From Symbiodinium microadriaticum (Eukaryota; Sar; Dinophyceae; Suessiales; Symbiodiniaceae): a stretch of DNA of 64,000 nt. Within the stretch, counting starts at the first letter, position 1. Each line of letters opens with the position of its first letter. The stretch spans positions 353,006 through 417,005 of the forward strand of contig LSRX01000180.1 in the NCBI GenBank assembly GCA_001939145.1, in the 5' to 3' direction. The notes beneath the pieces were generated by a model. The model searched no databases. It saw nothing but the letters and a program-made list of their open reading frames with translations, and was not told the DNA's origin. Shown here piece by piece: positions 55,276 to 64,000 of this stretch. Position numbers and translations under genes: made by a program.

Positions 55276-56160
55276 AGTAGGAGTAGTAGTGGAAACTTAG
55301 CAGCAGGAGCAGCAGCAGGTCGTGGTGGTGGTGACGGAAGATGCGGAAGGAGCAGGAGCAGGAATCGGTGGGGTCGGGGGTGCAGCACCCGCTTCAGAGT
55401 CCACATCCGTGGCCCCCAAGGCAACCGTTTCAGTTGCAAGTGCAGCCCCGACCGCACCCGGTCCTAATGAATCTCGTGAGCTGGAAGCCTAGTGATGCCG
55501 CACCCATCGCAATGCCGGCAGGTGGGAGTCGGAGTCGGAGTCGGAGTAGGGGTCGTCGTCGCGGTCGTAACCACTGTGGTCCTCGCCGCCAGTCGTCGTC
55601 GTTGATGATGTGGTTGATGTGACAGCATTGTACCGGGCACCTGCGAGGCTAGCCTGATGCCTCCCCATTTCGAAGCCACAGCATGCTTTCCCCGGCATAG
55701 AGATGCATGTCATCAACTTCAAGGTGTTGAAGACCTTTCTGCTTGTCTCCGCCGCGAGCTCCTTTCAGAGCTCTGGGAAGTGGCGTGCTGATTCACCTCA
55801 GGTGTGGCCCTGCCCACAGGGATGGCTGCAAAGATGAAGCAGAAGCAGAAGGATTTTGGTCATGGGGTCTTAGGGGGCCTGGCATTCAATGTAGGACCTA
55901 GACGAACAGGTGCTTGCAGGTAAAGGCTGCGGAGTGTGGAATTCAGAGAGAAAGTTCATGTCTTGAGAGACGGCAGCATTCCGAACACACTGGTCGGAAG
56001 CCGCATGACTCAGTTTCAGTTAAGTCAAAGTGCCCTAGACTTCCTGAGGTCTCACGAAGGGTATCTTGCAGGTTGGACCCGAAACCTTAGAACCCGGGTG
56101 GAAGAAGGTGTAATCTCTGAGCCCTAAGCCCTACATCCTAAGCCATACGGTTGATGGTAT

Positions 56161-56274
56161 TAATCCTGCATTACCCACAATATGATAGATATATATATAT
56201 ATATATATATATATTTATTTATTTATATACCATAATTCCCATAGGGTAGGTTCCTTAAGGTAATGCAGGATTTA
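56161..56274. mobile_element. hairpin element with (TA)n centre
   Basis: The arms TAATCCTGCATTACC and GGTAATGCAGGATTTA are complementary over about 15 bp and bracket a TA-repeat and TTTA-rich centre. Size resembles the other small palindromic elements. Confidence 0.55.
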
Positions 56275-56360
56275 TATCGTCAACAGTATGGTTTGGCAGC
56301 TCGAAGTCCCTCAGGTTGCATAGGAGAAGCTTTAGCTTGAAAGCCACGAAACACCGTAGG

Positions 56361-56462
56361 ACACTTATAGCATGGGTTTAGGGTTTAGGAAAATGGTTTT
56401 GGGGTTTAGGACACTTATAGTATGGGTTTAGGGTTTAGGAAAAAGGTCTTGGGGTTTAGGGA
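56361..56462. repeat. 50-bp tandem repeat containing TTTAGGG units
   Basis: ACACTTATAG(C/T)ATGGGTTTAG recurs at 56361 and 56411. Each copy carries two or three TTTAGGG-type units. Confidence 0.8.
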
Positions 56463-56879
56463 GGCCTCTCTGGAGCCCTTTTTTACCTCTCCTCCCCTGC
56501 GTGATACCAGTCGGGATACACTCTTAGCAGCGCTTGCCCGCAGGTTTTGTTCCGTGCCACTCCGGCTTCGGATGTAATTGCCCAGAGATCCTTCTTAGAA
56601 TCCTGGGAAAGCAGGCTGTACAGGCGTCATAGTACGAGGGGCAATTTCACCTCAAGAGTTCCTGCTGCTTGCAAAGCCGCACGATCTAAGATGATGACTT
56701 TTATATACTATTGTAGTCAGTCCCCTTGCACTACCATTAGAAAACCGTATAGTAGTACCCTCAAGCAGCATCATTCCTGGGCCGATGGTCTGCCATGCGA
56801 CAAGCGCATCTCTTTGGGGTTGCCGCTCTACGCGTGCTGTGCAATTCGAGCTCGGAATTCTCTGCCTCGGCTTCGGCAG

Positions 56880-59213
56880 CTCTGTATGGTTGGGCAGCAC
56901 GGGGAAGAATTGACAAGCTGACGATGTTACTGGATGCTGGGATCTTGAATTACATTGCAATTATTGTGATAAGCCCACCTTCATGTGTAAGAAGGCGTTT
57001 TGAGAGCGGCCAAGGATCAGCGAGGGGATCCCAACTTTCAGGACTCTGGTGGGCGGACGCCCCTACATGCCGCCAGCAGCAACGGCCAGGACGAGACCGT
57101 GGACTGGCTGCTTTCAAAAGCTGCTCCATGGCCCACTTCTTCAAAGGTTTGCTTTGTAGGGTTTGGGGATACGTCCCCTTCAGCGGCCCCTAGGCCCGGC
57201 ACGCTCCAAACCTGGGCCATGACCCGCAAACTTATAGCAACATCCGACCAGGTTTCTCCCGACTCTCTGGACCACCGCCAGCGGCGCCCATTGCATCTGG
57301 CCGCGCAGGGAGGGTACATCAAAGCTCTGGCCCTGTTTCTTGGATTGTCTCATGGTGAATCGTGTTTAACTGAGCACGGGACAATGTAGGGCCCAGTGAC
57401 CCTTTGAGGTTCGTTAAGCACCGAAAAGACGACCCTTCAGACTGCGTAATAAGTATTCTATGCACATTACATCCTTGTGTAGACATGCCATGAGGTAGCT
57501 TAGTCAAATAGATCAACAACCAGCAACTACACAGTTCATTCAATCAGCTTATACATGTGAGTTTACGGAGCACCTGCACGCGTGTGTGTGTATATATATA
57601 TATATATGTATATATTCACTTCTATGCACAAATGCACACACGCACACACACACGCACGCAACCGCACTCTCTCGGCTTGGCTTTTGTGTGGGTTTCAGGG
57701 TAGAAGGTTCAAGAAGAATTAGGGGTTTGTGGGGCAGGGTTGGGCGCAGGGTTTTGCATTTCTGCTCCTCACCTAGTCAGTGGATGCGGGAAAGGACATG
57801 TAGCAGTGCACCTGTGAGCATAATTAGCGTAGGTTGTGGCACGCCCGTGCCAAGTGCCAAGCGACTGAAGGTGCCCAGTTCTGGCAGCCACCAAAGCAAT
57901 CCACTCTCAGTTTTTGCTGTAGATTGTGACGATTGATGTCATATACCCCAAAAACCCTAGTCTAGTTATGAAGGCCATTGTTTTGTATAGAGCCGAAGGC
58001 AAAGGATTGCAGCTGATTCAACATAAGCTTTTGGATGCAGTGGTTGGGGCTTAGGGCTTAGGATNGTATGTATGTATGTATGTATGTATGTATGTGTGTG
58101 TGTGTACACACCATGCCTTTGGGCTGATTTTGTCCCTTGTTCGTGGCATCGGGAGATCACCTGGTTGTGCTGGGTTTTCAAACTATGTAGTCCTCGTCAA
58201 GTCATAAAATCAGGGGTCCCTGGTTTTTTGGTGGAGTAAGAATCCTGCTGTTTAGGTTCTCTCCGGCTCTACATATACCTATACACGAAGCAGAAGCAGG
58301 ATAACATAGGGGTCGGAATGATTGGGAATAAGTTCTGTCCCCTGAAAATTTGAATGTATTTATACAAAAAATACTTTGTTGTCAGCCGTTTGCATACTTT
58401 AAGCAGAAAATCAACTGAGTCAGTACCCCTTGCTACTCAAGGAATCTCAAACAGTCCTGATCCTGCGGCATAGAAACCCTAAGCTCTCCGGAGATAAGGC
58501 TCCTTGAGGCCCGGGCTGCGGTGAACGGGCCCGATGAGAGGGGCCAAGAGCCGCTCCACTTGGCAGTGCAGGCAGGCATGCCAGAGGCTCAGGGTATGTT
58601 ACATCCTATAACATACATAACACTGTATCAAGACATGGGATATAGTGTTCATTGTTAAGTTGTGTGGTATGACATTGGATTTTCTTGTTTGGCGTGATGA
58701 CAGATTGGATCAGATTGAATTCTTTCTATTTGCTATAGTATACGATGTTATATTCCACAGTATTCTGGATATTGCACTGTATTGTATTATATTGTACTGC
58801 ATTGTATTATGCTATTTTATGTTAGATTCTACTATACTATACACTACATAACATTATATCATACCACATTATCTCACATGTTAGTTTCAGAATTTCATAC
58901 TTAACTTTTTATCTTGGATGATATGATCTGATGTTTGTTAAATCATCTTATACTTTATTGTAGTAGAATATACTATATGATGTCATATTCTGTGCTGTTG
59001 TTTGTTACTTGTATTACGGCATTTTGCATTGTTTAATTTCCAACACATTTTATTGCATTTCGGGTTGTAATTTCTGTATCTTGAAACTTATTTGCCATCA
59101 TATGTCATATTCTACACATCCTATTGCTTTCATAACTTTTTGCCATGTTTCATCATCTTCACCAGTGCAATATAAACAGACGAATTAATAGATACAGGAG
59201 AGGAATGAGTACA

Positions 59214-59250
<37 letters not shown>

Positions 59251-59984
59251 GTGCATAGAGAAATGCATAATGTTGCGATTTCTGTTATTTTTATTGAACA
59301 TGGTTCTATATTGTATGGCATTAAATTGAGTTGGAGAGTGTTGAATTCCTATTTTTAAAGTTTTGCTATACTTCGGATCATCATCTCTAGTATACCATGG
59401 TGTGTTCTATTGGTTCCTAACCTATTCTTTCATTTATTAGTACATTATAGTCTATTCTATGCAATTCTAGTTTATTCTGCGTTCCTGTGTATCATATAAT
59501 ACACTATAGGTTTGACGCATTTTGACAGGCGGATTTTGGATGCCTGTGCTGTTGTGCCAGTCTTGAGCTGTAGCAGAAGCCGGCGGTTGTAAGCATTTTC
59601 CCATCAGAGGCGGCCTACATGTTGCTGATGTCGGGAGCAGACTCCGAGAAAGCCGACTCCTCGGGTATGACTGCACTGCATTGGGCGGCCTTTGCCGGGC
59701 ACCTGTCCTGCACAGAATTGCTGCTGACTTCGGGTGCCAACGTGCATGTCCGAGATGCAGACGGGGAAACACCCTTGCACTGGGCATCCCGAGGACATCC
59801 TCAGGTGTCCTATGCCCTGCTGGCCTTCGGTGCCGATGCGCACGCCAGGGACACAGATGGAAGGAAGCCAGCTGACTGGGCGCGAAGCCAGGGTGATTCT
59901 GCACTCGAGGCAGTGTTGCGAGCAGGCGTGCCGGAGGAGATGGGAGCACAGCGTGCCTGGATACTAGATGTCCGACCAACTTGA
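56880..59984 (+). CDS. ankyrin-repeat protein gene (5' end unresolved)
   Basis: Five exons join in frame into about six and a half ankyrin repeats, 33-residue helix-turn-helix units that mediate protein-protein binding. Exons: 56880-56939 (LYGWAARGRIDKLTMLLDAG), 57025-57146 (GGRTPLHAASSNGQDETVDW), 57252-57334 (RRPLHLAAQGGYIKALAL), 58499-58592 (LLEARAAVNGPDERGQEPLH) and 59610-59984 (SGMTALHWAAFAGHLSCTEL and two further repeats, ending WILDVRPT). The stop is TGA at 59982-59984. The joins restore canonical repeat spacing, for example GYIKALAL-LLEARAAVN across a 1164-bp GT-AG intron. Two introns are very short (85 and 105 bp) and carry the same hexamer at both boundaries. The exons upstream of 56880 and the start codon were not found. 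No other domain is visible. Confidence 0.8.
56940..57024 (+). other. 85-bp intron in the ankyrin gene
   Basis: GGGATC occurs at both boundaries (56939-56944 and 57025-57030). Removal gives LLDAG-DPNFQDSGGRTPLH. The exact cut is ambiguous within the repeat; with an AG acceptor the donor is not GT. Confidence 0.6.
57147..57251 (+). other. 105-bp GT-AG intron in the ankyrin gene
   Basis: Starts GTTTGC and ends CCAG. AGGTTT is present at both boundaries (57145-57150 and 57250-57255). Removal joins TSSK to VSPDSLDHRQRRPLHLAA in frame. Confidence 0.7.
57335..58498 (+). other. long intron of the ankyrin gene
   Basis: A GT-AG intron of 1164 bp. It contains TA/CA simple repeats near 57587-57660, a GTAT array at 58066-58094 with one unknown base at 58065, and TTTAGGG-like words. 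Confidence 0.65.
58593..59609 (+). other. AT-rich intron of the ankyrin gene
   Basis: About 1 kb of strongly AT-rich sequence with TATT/TACTA words and a TA run at 59213-59250, unlike the flanking GC-rich exons. The 5' boundary is ambiguous by one to three bases around CAGGGTATG. Confidence 0.6.
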
Positions 59985-60240
59985 AATGCCATCGATTGAG
60001 CACTTATGGAGCAGGGACCATGCACACCCAGGACGACGCAGTTCCGCAAAGAAGAGCAGCCGTATCGCTCTATCGCTCTCGTCCAGGCATTTCGTAGACC
60101 GGCGAGACCTGAAAAGGTCCAACACCTCGAGCTGTTGAATCGGAAAAAAGGAGCTGGGAACGGGAACCATGCCTTGATCCTCAACTGATTGGCTGATGTG
60201 ACTCTTTCGAGAGCAAATGCAGATGCATGTCCTGGTGTAG

Positions 60241-60301
60241 GCGAAGCAGCCTGTCTTCAAGGTCGGCGATCGTGTGTGGTACTGGACACTCGTCAAGCCT
60301 G
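60241..60301 (+). CDS. candidate internal exon, VGDRVWYW motif
   Basis: A 61-bp open segment bounded by TGTAG on the left and GTGAGT on the right. It encodes KQPVFKVGDRVWYWTLVKPG. F-x-V-G-D-x-V-W-Y resembles small barrel segments found at the ends of retroelement polymerase or integrase proteins and in some host proteins. Partner exons were not identified, so its gene is unknown. Confidence 0.35.
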
Positions 60302-61210
60302 GTGAGTTCTGTCTGTTGGAATTACACGACAGCTTGCTTATATCGTATTCCTGCAACGGCCGAATTTGCCTTCCAAGGAGCAGCCATCAGCGGATGCTCA
60401 GCTGCATTGATGATCAGCGTGCTTTCAGCGTTTGCAGGTTCAGGTCACCCTATGCATGCATGCACCCATGTTTATCTACACACAAGTACGCGAACATATT
60501 TAGAGTCTCTCGCTAGCTGACTGTATTCGAAGCACATATATAGATATAGATATAGATATAGATATAGATATAGATATGTACATATGCGTAGTCATGTCTA
60601 TGTAGACGTGTGTATACATTCGCACGCACCTACACATACACGCATACCGGAATACAACATACAGAGAGGTGCGTGTGTATATATATATATATATATGTCT
60701 GTGTGTGTGTATATACACATGTACACACATTGTTTACCCAGATCTGCAATATGATGCCACAGGGTTTATGCGTTCAGAAAACAATATATATATATATATA
60801 TATATATGTATGCATATATGTACACGCACATATGCATGCATACACATTGATGTGCATACACACATATACGTGTTATAAACATATATGCACATACATGTGT
60901 ACATACGGATACACACACATACATGCAGACACACACACACATATGCATATATATGTATATATATATATAGATATAAATATAGATATATAGATATAGATAT
61001 GTACATACATACATACATACATACATACATACATACATACATACATACATGTTTTGTATTCGTTTATGTAGATGCATTACATTCTGCTCCATTCTGCTTG
61101 CATATATGCGCACATAGGGAATACACACCAACAGATAAACCTATATGTATATATAATATACATACATACAGAATACATTTACATGCATGCACACACACAC
61201 ACACATGCTG
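60302..61210. repeat. microsatellite-rich stretch
   Basis: ATAGAT units (60536-60577), TA and GT runs (60680-60720), TA (60784-60806), ACAC/ATAC words, then CATA units (60999-61050) and CA runs (61190-61204). No gene seen. Confidence 0.85.
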
Positions 61211-62908
61211 CAGCGCCGACCTTGAATGGGCACGCAGGGCTCGGGCTGCAATCTCACTGCAACAGCATCCATCCTGATGCTCGGGTTGGAGATGTTTGAG
61301 TTCAGGGTTTAGGCTTCCCAGATAGACGAAGCGGAGCAAAGGGGAGCACGGATGACTGCATGGGCGCAAGCGGGGGTCGGTTGCCGCGGAGGACCTGGCT
61401 CAACACCCGCATCAAGAAAGTGAATCGGCGGAAAGATGGTGCCTTGGCCATCATCCATCGCAGATCAGCCTCATGCACCTGTGGTTGCTGGTCTAGAGCG
61501 CAGATGCAAGGTTTGGAGTACCGGAAGCATGACAATAATGTCAGGTTCAGCTAGAGCATATCTGAGAAAGATGACAATGGAATAGCATCAATCACAGCAC
61601 GGAAGCTGCTAGTATCAACTAGCCGACCCAGGCGCAATCGTGTCCTATGACTGCTCTGGTAAGCCCAAGGCGCTCCAAGTGGGCCAAGGGGCGCTAGGAG
61701 GCTTTAGGATGATTGCTGTGTTTGTCGTGTTGGTTGGGACTGTCCGGTCTTGCCTGCCTGCGCCAAAGGTCGTCGTGAGCAGACCGGACTAGGGCTGAAG
61801 GGGTGTGTATATATATATATATACCCGGGTTGCTGCACCCACTTTGCCAACATGCCGGCACAGGCAGACCCGAGAAAGCTGAGACCGAGACCTTCCAAGA
61901 GCGCCAAAGCCAAAGTCGCAGCCAACGCTGCGGCAACTCGGCTCCTCCCCGGTAGTCGAGGGGCTCTCGGGCTTAAGGTAGACAGTTGGAGGTTTAGGGT
62001 TTTTCGGGCCCAGGCTCCGCAGGTGGAGGGGTGTAGTTTCGAGCAGCAAGTAGGGTTGAAGAGTTGAGGGGATCGAGCTGCTCTGCATCACAGGGCGTAG
62101 GCAGAGGCCCCCGAGCGGAAGCAGCCGTTTCACTTGCATTTAGGGGTCCTATAGGGGGTCTGGGAGTCTGGGAGTAGCCATGGCTACTGAGGTGACTGAG
62201 GCTAATGCCGCACCGCCCCCTGCAGCCGCCGGACAGGGCGATGCAAGCGCCGCTGCGCCAGAGGTTCAAGGGGGTTGGGTGTTTGGAGATTAGCGCTGAG
62301 GGCCAGGTAAGTTTGAGTTTGGGTCGGCGCTGCAGCATGGTGTCCAAACGCAGAGCAGGCAAGCTAGTACAGTATCATCAGCAGCTGCCGCACCAGTGCT
62401 GCCACAGCTTTAGGCACTGAGGTCAGCATGATGTTGCGAGGTGCAAGCAAGCGGAACTCGCTGGAGCAGACAACAAACAAGCAGCGCGGGGTTCAACCAA
62501 AGCGTGCACCCCGCATCCCTACTTCGGAATTCTGGATTCTAAACCCCTAGACCTCTGAACAGCCTGCCTGTGTGTGAATGTGTGAGTCGAAACCCCTGTG
62601 CATGACCAGGCACAGGCGCTTGCAAAACCCGCCGCGACGGAGAAGAGGTTCCATACTGGCCAGAAAGCTTGATGCTCAGTCAAACAAGACCAAGGATGGC
62701 GCACAAATGTTGAGGAGCGACTCTTCTTTAGAGCTTATAGGCTTTTATGTTTACGGGGTTTTTCGGGGTTCAGGCTTTGAGGGTGTGGCTCTTTGTTCGG
62801 GGTTTCGTTGGGAATCGCTATTTTGTTTGCTAATCTAGGACTAGTTCCGCTCCCACACGAAGAAAATCGAAGAAATTCCGGAGTCCCGCTACAGGAGCTA
62901 GTAGAGCA
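61211..62908. other. no gene recognised
   Basis: Mixed sequence with short open frames lacking domain features, a TA run at 61807-61822, and TTTAGGG-like words near 61993. Confidence 0.45.
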
Positions 62909-63505
62909 GTGAGAGCTGCGTTTAGGTGCTGTTCCCTTTCCGTTTACGGTCCAGCTGTGATTCCCCTGTCATCCCGTCCAGCTCCCAAGGTTTATTACCT
63001 CAGTGGTCAGCTGCAAAAGTACGTGGTGACCGAAGTTCTCCGTGTCCTCCGGAGCGAAAGCGGAGCTGCTTGGTGCGATCAGAAAAGGACATTTGGAACT
63101 ACCACAGATTTACCGGGTATTGAGGCTATTTTGAAGGTTTTAGCAGAGTCCTGGAATGTCGGGGTTGCCAATGTGAAGAAAGCCAGTGCTTTCGGGCCTG
63201 GACTCCATGCCGATTTCAGGGATGACGGCTCTGCACGTTGGCTTTTGGGGGCTTTGAGATGGCCGCAGAGGAGGCCTCTTCAAGAACCCTTTGTGTGTGC
63301 GATGAATATCACGGGGCGTGATGCAGGATGTTTAGCAGAAGCGCTGCTTCATCGGGATAGTCGGACACTTCTCAGCCGCCCGAAGCATCCCGGCAGCCAT
63401 GTTCCGCGACCCCGAATCGCGCTCAACGCCTTCATCCCTGAGTCACTTGAGTCCCCAGACTTCCCGTGGTGGCTGGCAGGGCTTGGGCGTGGGGGGACGG
63501 GGTAG
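62909..63505 (+). CDS. unassigned ORF, 198 codons
   Basis: The longest uninterrupted non-repeat frame in the last 3 kb. It includes KVYYLSGQLQKYVVTEVL and ESWNVGVANVKKASAFGPG. Residue mix is plausible for protein, but I recognise no family. Its start may be arbitrary. Confidence 0.25.
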   Translation: MRAAFRCCSLSVYGPAVIPLSSRPAPKVYYLSGQLQKYVVTEVLRVLRSESGAAWCDQKRTFGTTTDLPGIEAILKVLAESWNVGVANVKKASAFGPGLHADFRDDGSARWLLGALRWPQRRPLQEPFVCAMNITGRDAGCLAEALLHRDSRTLLSRPKHPGSHVPRPRIALNAFIPESLESPDFPWWLAGLGRGGTG

Positions 63506-64000
63506 CTCTGCGCCGCACCTGGCAGCGCAGCATCATGGAACCTTCTTGCATGATTCCCCTTTCTCTCCAGAGGGTGTGGTGTCTCACCAGCGACTGCTGC
63601 TCAGAAGCGCTTCTACGACCTCTCCGTCAAGAAGAAAGTTCCGGAGTCGAGGCGAGGGCGGTGTCGAGCCTAGGACGAAGTTTGATTCTGTGACGACTGG
63701 GAATCTTGCACCACTGCAGCGGCATTCGTGCTGTCACCATCACCGTCGGCGTTGTTGCTATTGCTACACCACTTGTTACTCGTCTCCTCTTGGTCCTTGC
63801 GATGACTTCTGTCTTCCTCCTCGCTTATTGATGCATCGCCATGAGTGTCGATACCACTCCTTTTGTTCTGCGTCACTGTGCTACAGGAATGCGAGAACAG
63901 GGCTCTGGGACGGCAATCCTTTGCACATCATCTTGGCCCTTGTTCTGATTGGCCTTGTTACTTTAAAATCCGAACTGCGTAGCCCAGGCCGTGAACTGAT
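63506..64000. other. no gene recognised
   Basis: Unassigned sequence to the end of the window. Confidence 0.4.

Larger units (their letters stand above)
52747..56879. other. gene-poor stretch with possible isolated exons
   Basis: Open frames at 53983-54207, 54499-54867 and 54569-55180 (plus) have mixed protein-like composition but no domain. It also contains a 19-bp tandem repeat at 53147-53184, GTC runs at 55233-55275, a hairpin at 56161 and a 50-bp telomere-like tandem repeat at 56361. Confidence 0.4.

Overview
The window is eukaryotic and most likely from a dinoflagellate genome. Four things point that way: scattered telomere-type TTTAGGG/CCCTAAA tracts on both strands, small exons separated by repeat-filled introns, very abundant long microsatellites, and a giant LINE-type retrotransposon. 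This placement is inference from sequence character. No rRNA gene, and no convincing spliced-leader or tRNA gene, was found to confirm it. There is one 840-base assembly gap (45937-46776) and single N bases at 28920 and 58065.

Layout. 1-1531: gene-free, with telomere-like tracts. 1544-12824: an apparently full-length, intact non-LTR retrotransposon bounded by a 12-bp direct repeat. It has an ORF1 (coiled coil, Pro-rich tail) and a huge ORF2. ORF2 holds a duplicated N-terminal module of unknown function, an RNase H domain, an APE-type endonuclease, a reverse transcriptase with WADD at its active site, and two C2H2-like zinc fingers. Finding RNase H upstream of the endonuclease is the most unusual thing in the window. 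12837-32650: repeat-rich DNA with two palindromic MITE-like elements, a perfect 216-bp tandem duplication, a telomere-repeat cluster with a head-to-head palindrome, tetranucleotide arrays, and a 0.35-kb duplicated segment beside a chromodomain-like reading frame on the minus strand. About 32.75-38.36 kb: a split DEAD-box-type RNA helicase gene on the plus strand, traced through its motifs across at least six exons. Its motif II reads DEGD. Its introns carry MITE copies and a 205-bp duplication. 38.4-56.8 kb: mostly repeats, small hairpin elements, the gap, and a 0.65-kb trinucleotide tract. 56.88-59.98 kb: an ankyrin-repeat gene, reassembled here from five exons that join in frame. 60-64 kb: one short well-bounded candidate exon, microsatellites, and one unassigned ORF.

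The LINE proteins would work together in retrotransposition: RNA binding by ORF1, then target nicking, reverse transcription and RNA removal by ORF2. The helicase and ankyrin genes look like unrelated host genes. Three short introns in the two host genes have the same 6-7-bp sequence at both splice boundaries, which is the footprint expected of transposon-like intron gain.
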